From positions 62,001-126,000 of the forward strand of contig NZ_RXNS01000013.1 of the NCBI RefSeq assembly GCF_003966155.1: a stretch of DNA of 64,000 nt, given 5' to 3'. Position 1 is the first letter of the stretch. Each line of letters opens with the position of its first letter. Position numbers and translations under genes: made by a program. The notes under the pieces were generated by a model that saw nothing but the letters and a program-made list of their open reading frames with translations, searched no databases and was not told where the DNA came from. The DNA comes from Halomonas nitroreducens (lineage in GTDB: Bacteria > Pseudomonadota > Gammaproteobacteria > Pseudomonadales > Halomonadaceae). Shown piece by piece: positions 7,951-20,446 of this stretch.

Positions 7951-9345
7951 ATGAGCCTGTCATTCGTGAATCTCTGCTACCTGCTCTCCGCCGTGCTGTT
8001 CATCGGCGGCATCAAGGGCCTGACGCGGCCACGCACCGCGGTGCGCGGCAACCTGATGGCAGCCATCGGCATGCTGCTGGCCGTGGTGGTGACCCTGCTG
8101 GATCAGTCGATCCTGTCCTACGGCTGGATTCTCACCGGCGCCATCCTCGGGGCCGCGATCGGCGTGCTGCTGGCCACCCGCATCCAGATGACCGCCATGC
8201 CGCAGATGGTGGCGCTGCTCAATGGCTTCGGCGGCGGCGCCTCGCTGGCCGTGGCCGTGGCCAGCTTCCTCTCCACCAGCGGCCCGGTGGCCGCATCCGG
8301 TATCGTCGGCCTCACGGCGATCGGCCTGACGGTGCTGATCGGTGCCGTGACCCTTACGGGCAGCGCAGTGGCCTTCGGCAAGCTGCAGGAACTGCTGCCC
8401 GGCAGCCCCATGGGCTTCAGGGGCATCACGCTGGTCAACGGCGCGCTGCTCGTCGCCGCACTGGCCATCGTCGCCACCCTGGCCGCGGGTAACGGCGGCA
8501 TCGGCCTGGTGCTGGTGCTGACCGCCATTGCCCTGGTGCTGGGGGTGACCCTGGTCGTGCCCATCGGCGGGGCCGACATGCCGGTGGTCATCGCCCTGCT
8601 GAACTCCTACTCGGGCATCGCCGCCGCCGCCGCCGGCTTCATCATGGGCAACACCGTGCTGATCGTGTCCGGGGCCCTGGTGGGCGCCTCCGGCCTGATC
8701 CTGACCCGCATCATGTGCGTGGCCATGAACCGCTCCCTGGCCGGCGTGCTGTTCGGCTCGCTCTCCGAGGAAGGCGGTGAGGCCATGGACGCCGACGAGG
8801 TCTATGCCGGCAAGGTAAAGTCCTCCTCGGCGGAGGAAGTCGGCATGCTGCTCGAAACCGCCCAGCGGGTGGTGATCGTCCCGGGCTTCGGCCTGGCCAT
8901 GGCCCAGGCCCAGCACGCGGTCCGCGACCTGGCCGATACGCTGGAGCGCCGCGGAGCGGAGGTGATCTACGGCCTGCACCCGGTGGCAGGGCGCATGCCG
9001 GGGCACATGAACGTGCTGCTCGCCGAGGCGGAGGTCGACTACGCCAAGATGCAGCCCATGGAGCAGATCAACCCGCACTTCACCCAGACCGACGTGGTAA
9101 TCGTGATCGGCGCCAACGACGTCACCAATCCCATGGCCCGCGAGGACAAGGGTAGCCCCATCTACGGCATGCCGATCCTCGACGTCGACCAGGCGCGTAC
9201 CGTGGTCGTGGTCAAGCGCAGTCTCAGCCCGGGCTTTGCCGGCCTGCCCAACCCGCTGTTCGCTAAGGACAACACCCTGATGCTCTTCGGCGACGGCAAG
9301 CAGGCGATCCTCGATCTCACGGGGGCCCTCAACGAGGCCGCCTGA
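7951..9345 (+). CDS. pntB: NAD(P) transhydrogenase subunit beta (PntB)
   Basis: The 464-residue subunit has about nine membrane helices (proton channel) followed by the cytoplasmic NADP(H)-binding domain III. Domain III is marked by VVIVPGFGLAMAQAQHAVRDL, YGLHPVAGRMPGHMNVLL and VIGANDVTNP. GGAGGGG at 7937-7943 is its ribosome-binding site. It closes the long plus-strand run that begins with F420 biosynthesis and is followed by a GC-rich hairpin at 9365-9381. Confidence 0.96.
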   Translation: MSLSFVNLCYLLSAVLFIGGIKGLTRPRTAVRGNLMAAIGMLLAVVVTLLDQSILSYGWILTGAILGAAIGVLLATRIQMTAMPQMVALLNGFGGGASLAVAVASFLSTSGPVAASGIVGLTAIGLTVLIGAVTLTGSAVAFGKLQELLPGSPMGFRGITLVNGALLVAALAIVATLAAGNGGIGLVLVLTAIALVLGVTLVVPIGGADMPVVIALLNSYSGIAAAAAGFIMGNTVLIVSGALVGASGLILTRIMCVAMNRSLAGVLFGSLSEEGGEAMDADEVYAGKVKSSSAEEVGMLLETAQRVVIVPGFGLAMAQAQHAVRDLADTLERRGAEVIYGLHPVAGRMPGHMNVLLAEAEVDYAKMQPMEQINPHFTQTDVVIVIGANDVTNPMAREDKGSPIYGMPILDVDQARTVVVVKRSLSPGFAGLPNPLFAKDNTLMLFGDGKQAILDLTGALNEAA

Positions 9346-9364
9346 GCTGGGTCGTCACATGAAA

Positions 9365-9381
9365 GGGGGCCCTTGGCCCCC
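9365..9381 (+). terminator. Hairpin after pntB
   Basis: A 7-bp perfect GC stem (GGGGGCC / GGCCCCC, 3-base loop) lies 20 bp after the pntB stop and is followed by GCTTTCCC. The short T-run makes it a weak intrinsic terminator; some read-through into the channel gene is possible. Confidence 0.5.
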
Positions 9382-9443
9382 GCTTTCCCACCGTGAACCT
9401 CTTACGCAGGAACATTCACGACAATAACCACAAGAGACGCATC

Positions 9444-10196
9444 ATGACGCACTGCAAGCGCGCTATCGCCATCGCCTGCCTGTCGTTGGTCGGTATCTCC
9501 TCGGCCCAGGCGGAAAAACTCTTCTCCGACTCGAGCCTCTCGCTGTTGCACAGCGACCAGTACCAGGCCTTCGGCCAGGAGCAGCAGGAACAGACGTTCT
9601 TCACCTTCGAGAATGTGACGGCCCACGACTGGGGCGGCAGCTTCTTCTTCGTCGACGTCAATCAGGGCCACGGCCGTGCCAGGGGACAGGACGATGTCTA
9701 CGGCGAGTTCTCTCCCACGCTCAGCCTGACCTGGCTGAGCGGGCTCGACCTGGGCACGGGGCCGATTCGCGACCTGTCGTTGGCGGCCACCTACGAGTTC
9801 GGCGGTGAGACCGACCTCAACAACTACCTCACCGGCGTCAGCCTGGCGTGGGACGTGCCCGGCTTCCAGTACGTCAACACCGCCTTCTACTATGTCAACA
9901 ACAGCGAGGTCTCGGATGATCTGCAGCTGACGCTGACATGGGGCTCACCCTTCGAGATCGGGCCGGCTCGCTTTCTGATCGATGGCTTTCTGGACTACTC
10001 GACCGGTGAATCGGATCACGCGGCGGAACTCAACTTCACGCCGCAGCTGAAGCTGGATGTGGGCCACTTCAGTGGCCATCCCGGAGTGCTCTATGCCGGC
10101 ATCGAATATGCCTACTGGCGCAACAAGTATGGCTTGAGCGATGAGGTCATGGACACCGAGAGTTCGGTCAGCGCCCTCGTCAAGTTCCACTTCTGA
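9444..10196 (+). CDS. Tsx-like outer-membrane nucleoside channel
   Basis: The 250-residue precursor has a Sec signal peptide (CKRAIAIACLSLVGISSAQA, then EKLF) and a body of amphipathic beta strands ending in VKFHF, the C-terminal phenylalanine typical of outer-membrane barrels. TFFTFENVTAHDWGGSFFFVD resembles the Tsx/OmpK-like family of nucleoside channels. A start at 9393 would place 17 extra residues before the signal peptide, so the internal ATG is preferred. Lying between the F420/Pnt operon and the RutR-like gene, it probably brings nucleosides or bases across the outer membrane. Substrate is inferred from family and context. Confidence 0.8.
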   Translation: MTHCKRAIAIACLSLVGISSAQAEKLFSDSSLSLLHSDQYQAFGQEQQEQTFFTFENVTAHDWGGSFFFVDVNQGHGRARGQDDVYGEFSPTLSLTWLSGLDLGTGPIRDLSLAATYEFGGETDLNNYLTGVSLAWDVPGFQYVNTAFYYVNNSEVSDDLQLTLTWGSPFEIGPARFLIDGFLDYSTGESDHAAELNFTPQLKLDVGHFSGHPGVLYAGIEYAYWRNKYGLSDEVMDTESSVSALVKFHF

Positions 10197-10219
10197 GCGA
10201 CAGCAACCCACTCGAGAAA

Positions 10220-10247
10220 GGCGGTGTTCCCCGGGACACCGCCTTTT
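10220..10247. terminator. Intrinsic terminator between channel gene and rutR-like gene
   Basis: Inverted repeat GGCGGTGT / ACACCGCC with a C/G-rich loop, followed by TTTT on the plus strand and by TTT on the minus strand. It sits between convergent genes and probably serves both. Confidence 0.85.
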
Positions 10248-10301
10248 CGTCTGTCACCGCCTCATGCCATCAAGGCGGACCGCCCGAAGCCATCGGTCCG
10301 A

Positions 10302-10958
10302 TCATGGTGTCGCCTCGACCAGGCCGGTGCCCTTGAGAATCACGTGCACCAGGAAGTCACCGGCCCGCTGGAAGTCCCCCTCGTCCAGGGTTTCCTTGCC
10401 CAGTGCCATCCCGATCTGCGTGGAGAAGTCGGCATAGGTCTGCGTGGATGCCCAGATGGTGAAGAACAGGTGCTCGGGGTCGACCGGGTCCATCAGCCCG
10501 TCGGCGATCCAGCTTTTCACCAGCGCGATATCCGAATCGAGCTGCGGCAGCAGGTTGTTGCGCATGTATTCCTGCAGGTGAGGCGCGCCGCTGATGATCT
10601 CGTTGGCGAACACCTTGGAACCGTTGGGCCGGGTACGGGAAATCTCCAGCTTGCCGCGGATATAGTTCTCGAGCATGTCCCGGGGACTGTCGCCCTCCTG
10701 CTCGAGCAGGGCCATCTTCTCGATCCACAGGTCCAGGATATTGCGGATCACCTGGTGATAGAGGCTCTCCTTGGAAGGAAAGTAGTAGAGCATGTTCTGC
10801 TTCGAGAGGCCGGCCCGCTCGGCGATCGCCTCGAGGGACACCCCGTTGTAGCCAAGATGGGCGAAGGCTTCCTCCGCCGCGGCCAGTATCTTCGCCTCCT
10901 GCGCCGCGCGAGCGGGCGAGGGCTTCCTGGGTTTCGCCCTGTGCTGATGTTCGCTCAT
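10302..10958 (-). CDS. rutR: RutR-like TetR-family pyrimidine regulator
   Basis: The 218-residue repressor has an N-terminal helix-turn-helix (VSLEAIAERAGLSKQNMLYYF, with YFPSKESLY) and a C-terminal ligand domain closely like E. coli RutR: NILDLWIEKM, YIRGKLEISR and TIWASTQTYADFSTQI. RutR binds uracil/thymine and controls pyrimidine catabolism through TTGACC..GGTCAA-type palindromes. The ATG at 10958 is chosen; the frame extends to a TTG at 10997. It is convergent with the channel gene and lies downstream of hydA behind a terminator, so it is probably transcribed on its own. A candidate operator is at 15425-15440. Confidence 0.88.
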   Translation of the reverse strand: MSEHQHRAKPRKPSPARAAQEAKILAAAEEAFAHLGYNGVSLEAIAERAGLSKQNMLYYFPSKESLYHQVIRNILDLWIEKMALLEQEGDSPRDMLENYIRGKLEISRTRPNGSKVFANEIISGAPHLQEYMRNNLLPQLDSDIALVKSWIADGLMDPVDPEHLFFTIWASTQTYADFSTQIGMALGKETLDEGDFQRAGDFLVHVILKGTGLVEATP

Positions 10959-11163
10959 CCGGTATCCAGCTCCCTTTTGGTGCAGTTTCACGGGCAAGAC
11001 GTACCCAGCCCTTGAGCATGCCCCAGCCTCGGGGCTGCTGCCGCGTTTTTTGGGCCAATTCTACCATACCCCCTCGGCCCTCAAGTGAGCGCACATAGGG
11101 AGAAGGAGCATCGTGACGGGCGACCGCAGGGGGCCATCGGATCGGCAGGAAGGACAGGAAGGG

Positions 11164-11193
11164 AAAAAACTGGCGGGGACTCTCCCCCGCCAG
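11164..11193 (-). terminator. Intrinsic terminator after hydA
   Basis: On the minus strand a 9-bp stem (CTGGCGGGG / CCCCGCCAG) with a 6-base loop is followed by six T residues, 11 bp after the hydA stop. It is a clear Rho-independent terminator ending the nitrilase-permease-hydA operon before rutR. Confidence 0.92.
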
Positions 11194-11204
11194 AAGGGGG
11201 ACGA

Positions 11205-14191
<2,987 letters not shown>

Positions 14192-14284
14192 TGTGTATTA
14201 CCCAGAGAGTTATTGTTGTATTCCTGGAGCAGTCCAGGTACGGATTTCATGCGAGCTCACCGGGCCTCGTGGGCCATCCGGCGA

Positions 14285-15157
14285 CTATTGCTCGATCAGC
14301 TCGTCGTAGGATTCGGGGCGGCGGTCACGGAAGAACTGCCAGCCGTTTCTCACTTCACGGATCAGGTCCAGGTCGATCTCATGAACCAGGAGTTCATCCT
14401 GGTCCTCGCTGGCCTGGGCCTCGATCTTGCCCAGCGGATTGACGATATAGCTGGAACCGTAGAACTCGCCCATCTGCTCATCCCAGGGGGCCTCGCGGCC
14501 GACGCGGTTGATGGCCCCGATGAAGACACCATTGGCGGCCGCCGAGGCGGGCTGTTCCAGCTCCCAGAGGTAGCGACTCTTGCCAGCCACCGTGGCGGAA
14601 GGATTGACGATATATTCGGCGCCGTTCAGAGCAAGCGCCCGCCACCCCTCCGGGAAGTGACGGTCATAGCAGATATAGACCCCCAGCTTGCAGTAGGCCG
14701 TATCGAAGACTGGATAGCCGCTGTTTCCCGGCTTGAAGTACAGCTTCTCCCAGAAGCCGGGGGCCGTGTCGGGGATATGATTCTTGCGATACTTGCCCAG
14801 GTAGGTGCCATCGGCATCGATGACGGCTGCGGTGTTGTAGTAGACACCGGTGATGTCCTCCTCATAGATCGGCACCACGATCACCATCCGATGCTTTCTG
14901 GCGTATTCCTGCATCAGCTTGGTGGTGGGACCGTCGGGAATTCGCTCCGCGGCGTCGTACCATTTCCTGTCCTGGCTGGGGCAGAAATAGGGTTGGGTGA
15001 AGACTTCCTGAAAGCAGAGCACCTGTACACCCTGCTTTCCTGCCTCATCGATCAAGGGCAGGTGGGCCTCGAGCATCTGTTCCCGGATCCGCTCCGGGGG
15101 CATCGAGGCGTCGCCCTTGAGGCCCATCTGGATCAGGCCGCACTTCAACTTTCTCAT
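14285..15157 (-). CDS. Nitrilase-fold beta-ureidopropionase (N-carbamoyl-beta-alanine amidohydrolase)
   Basis: The 290-residue carbon-nitrogen hydrolase has the Glu-Lys-Cys catalytic triad: E51 in CFQEVF, K125 in KYRKNHIP and C163 in YICYDRHFPEG. This pattern and length match bacterial beta-ureidopropionase / N-carbamoylputrescine amidase relatives. It is the first gene of the operon with the permease (93 bp gap) and hydA, so N-carbamoyl-beta-alanine is the likeliest substrate. It would duplicate the function of the M20-type enzyme at 5232-6464; the two could differ in substrate (uracil versus thymine or hydantoin products). Confidence 0.9.
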   Translation of the reverse strand: MRKLKCGLIQMGLKGDASMPPERIREQMLEAHLPLIDEAGKQGVQVLCFQEVFTQPYFCPSQDRKWYDAAERIPDGPTTKLMQEYARKHRMVIVVPIYEEDITGVYYNTAAVIDADGTYLGKYRKNHIPDTAPGFWEKLYFKPGNSGYPVFDTAYCKLGVYICYDRHFPEGWRALALNGAEYIVNPSATVAGKSRYLWELEQPASAAANGVFIGAINRVGREAPWDEQMGEFYGSSYIVNPLGKIEAQASEDQDELLVHEIDLDLIREVRNGWQFFRDRRPESYDELIEQ

Positions 15158-15621
15158 CGCATATCCCTCTTGTTGTTGTGGGATTAGGCTTCTCGATCCT
15201 GGCCGCTCTCTTCTGAATGGCCAACGGCTTTATTAGCAAATACACCTATCTTTCCGGACATCACCAGGAATAAGTGAATGCTGTCGGGAGACGGAAAATC
15301 AGGCTACGACCGAGCGATACACCCCGCGCACCCCGACCACCCATGCCAAATAAAAACTGCAAAAAAACAGAAAATACAGTCAATTACTTGATCAAAATCA
15401 GAAGTATCGAACCGCTACCTGTTTTTGACCTTTTGGTAAAGGTAAAAGGCGATTTTCGGATGGTCAAGGATAAATTTTTCCATAAGGTAAAACGCACTGC
15501 CCATGCGCCACGCTGGCAATACCGCCAGGCTACGCGCACCAAGGCAGGGCATGATCCGGGCGGTGCCGGGCGCGGTTCGGCGAGGGTTGCCGGCAAGCCG
15601 GTGATGGGAAGATGAGGGAGT
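15158..15621. other. 464-bp gene-free, AT-rich control region
   Basis: This is the longest gap in the window and is markedly AT-richer than its surroundings (for example around 15350-15490, with A-rich and T-rich runs). It lies between the 3' end of the LysR gene and the start of the minus-strand nitrilase-permease-hydA operon. Short open frames in it have no codon bias or homology. It contains one RutR-like palindrome (15425-15440) and a lone TGGTCAA half-site (15461-15467). It is best read as the promoter region and long leader of the pyrimidine operon. Confidence 0.6.
15425..15440. promoter_or_regulatory. Candidate RutR operator
   Basis: TTGACCTTTTGGTAAA matches the E. coli RutR palindrome TTGACCAnnTGGTCAA at 12 of its 14 defined positions. 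It lies 267 bp before the start of the nitrilase-permease-hydA operon, and a RutR homologue is encoded at 10302-10958. No well-formed -35/-10 pair could be assigned next to it. Confidence 0.6.
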
Positions 15622-16542
15622 TCAACCCTCCACCAGCTGGCCCAGCTCCTCGAGATAGCTTTCCAGGACCAGGTTGGGCGGGGCCCCCTTGCGGGTGATG
15701 GCGCTGTAGCGGGTGACGTAGCGGCAGGTGTCCGGGTTCAGGGCGCGCAGCCGGTCGTCACGCACCCAGCGCTCGGCGAAATGGGTCGGCAGGTAGCCGA
15801 TATAGCGACCGGAGAGGATCAGGAAGGCGATGCCTTCCCGGTCCGTGGCCGAGGCGGTGGCCTTGAGGGGTTCATGCAGCGCCTTGATCTCCGGGCTCTG
15901 GGCATAGGCCGGCGTCACGGCATCGCTGCTCGCCAACTGCCCATCGGTCACGGTCTCGGCATCGAACAGTGGGTGCCCGCAAGCGCAGTAGAGCTGCGAC
16001 GTCTCCTCGTAGAGCGAGAGGTAGTTAAGCCCGGGCAGGGTCTTGATCGCGGGTACGACCCCGGTGTGCAGGCGGCCGTCGAGCACGCCGAGCTCGATAT
16101 CGTGGGGCGGGATCATGCGAATGTTGATGCGCACGTCGGGACCGCGCTCCTTCAGCGCGCTGAGCGCATCGGTGATGTGCATCTGCGGCATGGTCACCAG
16201 GTTGTCGGTGATGCCGATGTTCAGCTCGCCCTTGAGCCAGGCGTGAAGGCTGTTGACGCGGGTACGGAACCCCTCCGTCGCCGCCAGCAACTGCAGGGTG
16301 GCTTCAAAGACCTCGGCGCCCTCGTCGGTCAGGGCGAACCCGCTGCGGCCCCGTTGGCACAGGCGCAGGGACAGACGCGTCTCCAGGTCGCTCATCGCCA
16401 TGCTGATGGCCGCGCGGCTGATGTTCAGCTCCACTTCGGCGGCGGAGAAGCCACCGCACTCCACGACCTTGCGATAGATGCGCAGCAGCCGCAGGTCCGC
16501 ATCGCTGAGCTGTCCCGTCAGGGCCTCCTTGCGGCGTGTCAT
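15622..16542 (-). CDS. LysR-family transcriptional regulator
   Basis: The 306-residue protein has an N-terminal winged helix (LLRIYRKVVECGGFSAAEVELNISRAAISMAMSDLE) split here as the usual LysR recognition region, then a substrate-binding domain of about 200 residues starting near LKGELNIGITDN. It is divergent from the aminotransferase-mmsA pair, the classic LysR arrangement, and probably activates those genes in response to beta-alanine or a related amine. The ligand is not deducible from sequence. Its 3' end faces the long regulatory gap. Confidence 0.9.
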   Translation of the reverse strand: MTRRKEALTGQLSDADLRLLRIYRKVVECGGFSAAEVELNISRAAISMAMSDLETRLSLRLCQRGRSGFALTDEGAEVFEATLQLLAATEGFRTRVNSLHAWLKGELNIGITDNLVTMPQMHITDALSALKERGPDVRINIRMIPPHDIELGVLDGRLHTGVVPAIKTLPGLNYLSLYEETSQLYCACGHPLFDAETVTDGQLASSDAVTPAYAQSPEIKALHEPLKATASATDREGIAFLILSGRYIGYLPTHFAERWVRDDRLRALNPDTCRYVTRYSAITRKGAPPNLVLESYLEELGQLVEG

Positions 16543-16596
16543 GGCCTCTCCCCTCGCGTTGAAGTGTCTCCCGCCGGCTCGGCGGGACGAACCAGA

Positions 16597-16644
16597 AAGT
16601 TAATCCAGTACTTACATGAAATTCAACAAGTCTAGATTTAACTT
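16597..16644. promoter_or_regulatory. Inverted repeat in the lysR / aminotransferase divergent region
   Basis: AAGTTAA (16597-16603) and TTAACTT (16638-16644) form an inverted repeat around an AT-rich centre, between the LysR start and the aminotransferase start. LysR regulators commonly bind such dyads next to their own gene. Assignment to this regulator is by position only. Confidence 0.4.
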
Positions 16645-16711
16645 ATCGCCGCCCTGAACCACGCTTCTCTGCACAACCTCCAACAAGACGATGAGCACAG
16701 AGGGTACTGCC

Positions 16712-18055
16712 ATGTCAGATCGTTCTCCCCAACAGACCGCGGGCCTGACCGCCGAGCAGCTGGATGCCTATTGGATGCCCTACTCCGGCAACCGCCAGTT
16801 CAAGCGCGACCCGCGGATCATCGTCGGCGCCGAGGGCAGCTACTACACCGCGGCCGACGGTCGCCGGATCTACGATGGCCTTTCGGGCCTGTGGACCTGC
16901 GGTGCCGGCCACTGCCGCCCGGAGATCGCCGAGGCGGTCCACCAGCAGCTGCGCCAGCTGGACTATGCCCCGGCCTTCCAGTACGGCCACCCCAAGGCCT
17001 TCGAGCTGGCCCACCGGATTCGTGAGCTGACCCCGCAGGGGCTCGATCACGTGTTCTTCACCGGCTCCGGCTCCGAGAGCGCCGACACCTCGCTGAAGAT
17101 CGCCCGCGCCTACTGGCGCAAGAAGGGCAAGCCTACCAAGACCAAGCTGATCGGCCGCTCCAAGGGCTATCACGGCGTCAACTTCGGCGGCTTCAGCCTG
17201 GGCGGCATCGGCGCCAACCGCGCCCTGTTCGGCCAGGGGGTCGACGCCGACCACCTGCCGCATACCCTGCTCAAGGAAAACGCCTTCACGCGTGGCATGC
17301 CCGAGCGCGGGGCCGAGCGCGCCGACGAGCTGCTGGAGCTGATCGCCCTGCACGATGCCTCCAACATCGCCGCGGTGATCGTCGAGCCCATGGCCGGCTC
17401 GGCCGGGGTGATCCCGCCGCCCCGGGGCTACCTCAAGCGCCTGCGCGAGATCTGCGATGCCCACGACATCCTGCTGATCTTCGACGAGGTCATCACCGGC
17501 TTCGGCCGCATGGGCGCGATGACCGGTGCCGAGGAGTTCGGCGTGGTCCCGGACATCATGAACGTCGCCAAGCAGCTGACCAACGGCGCCGTGCCCATGG
17601 GCGGTGTCATCGTGCAGGGGGAGATCTATCACACCTTCATGGAGCAGGGCGGTCCCGACTACATGATGGAGCTGCCCCACGGCTACACCTACTCGGGGCA
17701 TCCGGTGGCCTGTGCCGCGGCCCTGGCCGCCCTGGACGTGCTCGAGCAGGACCGCCTGATCGACCGCGTGCGGGAGATGGCGCCGCTCTTCGAGGACGCC
17801 CTGCACGGCCTGAAGGGCAGCCGCCATGTCAGCGATATCCGTAACTACGGCCTCGCCGGCGCCCTGCAGGTCGAGCCCTACCCCGGCGAGCCGGCTCGCC
17901 GGCCCTTCGAGATCGCGATGAAGTGCTGGGACAAGGGGTTCTACGTGCGCTATGGCGGCGACACCATCCAGCTCGGCCTGCCCTTTATCGTCGAGCGCGA
18001 CGAGATCGACCGACTCATCAACGCCCTGGGCGAGGCTATCGGCGAGCTGGACTGA
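16712..18055 (+). CDS. Omega-amino acid (beta-alanine):pyruvate aminotransferase
   Basis: This 447-residue class-III PLP aminotransferase converts beta-alanine (or 3-aminoisobutyrate) plus pyruvate to malonate (or methylmalonate) semialdehyde plus alanine. The AYWMPYSGNRQFKRDPR start is typical of beta-alanine:pyruvate transaminases. LLIFDEVITGFGR holds the cofactor-binding Asp, and the PLP lysine is expected in VAKQLTNGAVPMGG. ATG 16712 has GAGGG seven bases upstream; ATG 16691 is an in-frame alternative. It precedes mmsA by 58 bp, giving the last two steps of reductive pyrimidine breakdown. Confidence 0.93.
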   Translation: MSDRSPQQTAGLTAEQLDAYWMPYSGNRQFKRDPRIIVGAEGSYYTAADGRRIYDGLSGLWTCGAGHCRPEIAEAVHQQLRQLDYAPAFQYGHPKAFELAHRIRELTPQGLDHVFFTGSGSESADTSLKIARAYWRKKGKPTKTKLIGRSKGYHGVNFGGFSLGGIGANRALFGQGVDADHLPHTLLKENAFTRGMPERGAERADELLELIALHDASNIAAVIVEPMAGSAGVIPPPRGYLKRLREICDAHDILLIFDEVITGFGRMGAMTGAEEFGVVPDIMNVAKQLTNGAVPMGGVIVQGEIYHTFMEQGGPDYMMELPHGYTYSGHPVACAAALAALDVLEQDRLIDRVREMAPLFEDALHGLKGSRHVSDIRNYGLAGALQVEPYPGEPARRPFEIAMKCWDKGFYVRYGGDTIQLGLPFIVERDEIDRLINALGEAIGELD

Positions 18056-18113
18056 ACCCGCAGAAACGGCATTGACACATCTAGACCCACCACCCTTTAC
18101 GAAGAGGTACCCC

Positions 18114-19604
<1,491 letters not shown>

Positions 19605-19640
19605 TGCTCCATAACCGGCAGTGACGCCCTGCCGACAACA

Positions 19641-19673
19641 CGGCCGAACCCGTTTGCCGGGTTCGGCCGTTTT
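19641..19673 (+). terminator. Intrinsic terminator after mmsA
   Basis: A 12-bp perfect stem CGGCCGAACCCG / CGGGTTCGGCCG with a 5-base loop is followed by TTTT, 36 bp after the mmsA stop. Confidence 0.93.
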
Positions 19674-19866
19674 CGTTGCCCCTGGCCTCGCGGGGCCTGG
19701 CGACTAGCCATAGTGCTGCCGGACGTCCCGCCAGGCCGCCAGCTCCTGCCCATCCTGCGCGAGACCCGGCCGGTCAACGCGGGCCACCGAGAATCAGTGA
19801 CTTAGGAGGAAATGTCACGGAACGGACGCGCGGCGGTCAGCCGGGCGTCATCGACGTGCCCGGGTG

Positions 19867-20319
19867 TCAGGCCACGGTGATGACCGTGCAGTCGGCGACA
19901 TGGCTGACCTTGTGGGAGGTACTGCCGAAGATCATGCCGTGCATGTCGCTGACCCCGCGGCTGCCCATGACGATGGCATCGACGCCACGCTGCTTGGCCT
20001 CCTTGAGGATGCCCTCGGCCGGCATGCCCTGGCGGATCACCTCCTCGACCTCGATGCCCTGCAGGTCGACGCTGTCGCGGACCTTCCTCAGGGCCGCCTC
20101 GGCGTCCTGCTTGAGGGAGTCGGCCACCTTGCCCCAGTCCTCCGCGGTGAAGGGCTCGGGGGTGCCTCCGGTGAACAGCCCCATGTTGCCCGGCGGATAG
20201 TCGGCCACGGTCATCAGGGTGAGGGACGCGGACGAGGCCCGCGCCAGCTGGGCCGCGACGCCCAGCGCCTTGGCGGAATGCTCGGAACCGTCGACGGGCG
20301 CGAGGATCGACTTGTACAT
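19867..20319 (-). CDS. Universal stress protein (UspA family)
   Basis: The 150-residue single-domain Usp protein starts YKSILAPVDGSEHS and ends with the nucleotide-binding block VMGSRGVSDMHGMIFGSTSHKVSH followed by ADCTVITV. This Gly-Ser-rich loop is the ATP-binding form of the family. An AGGGGG element lies before ATG 20319; a GTG at 20325 is an alternative start. A TATATA element about 50 bp upstream may be the -10 box. Specific role unknown; expected to be induced by stress or growth arrest. Confidence 0.88.
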   Translation of the reverse strand: MYKSILAPVDGSEHSAKALGVAAQLARASSASLTLMTVADYPPGNMGLFTGGTPEPFTAEDWGKVADSLKQDAEAALRKVRDSVDLQGIEVEEVIRQGMPAEGILKEAKQRGVDAIVMGSRGVSDMHGMIFGSTSHKVSHVADCTVITVA

Positions 20320-20417
20320 GATCACCCCCTGGCAGGATGCGATGGGAAGGGGCCCAACATGGGCCTTGCTTATATAAGCCTAGTCGCTTCCGCCTCGCCC
20401 ACAACGCGGCCCGGCGT

Positions 20418-20439
20418 CGGCTTGACCGGGGTCAAGCCG
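20418..20439 (-). terminator. Palindromic hairpin after the phospholipase-D gene
   Basis: A perfect 22-bp palindrome with arms CGGCTTGACC / GGTCAAGCCG lies just after the minus-strand phospholipase-D gene and upstream of usp. There is no T-run, so it is only a possible terminator or transcript-end stabiliser. Confidence 0.4.
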
Positions 20440-20446
20440 GTAGGGG

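Noticed and set aside
11055-11084. TTGAGG / TAGAAT on the minus strand as the rutR promoter
   Set aside because: The spacer is only 15 bp and the -35 match is moderate; not strong enough to list as a feature.
15452-15467. A second RutR operator ending in TGGTCAA
   Set aside because: Only the right half matches; the left half agrees at two of seven positions.
15274-15615. A 113-codon open frame in the long gap upstream of the pyrimidine operon
   Set aside because: AT-rich, no ribosome-binding site, no codon bias and no domain; treated as non-coding control DNA.
20418-20439. TTGACCGGGGTCAA inside the hairpin after the phospholipase-D gene as a RutR operator
   Set aside because: The half-sites are 2 bp apart instead of 4, and the element is a longer perfect palindrome at a gene end, fitting a transcript-end hairpin better.
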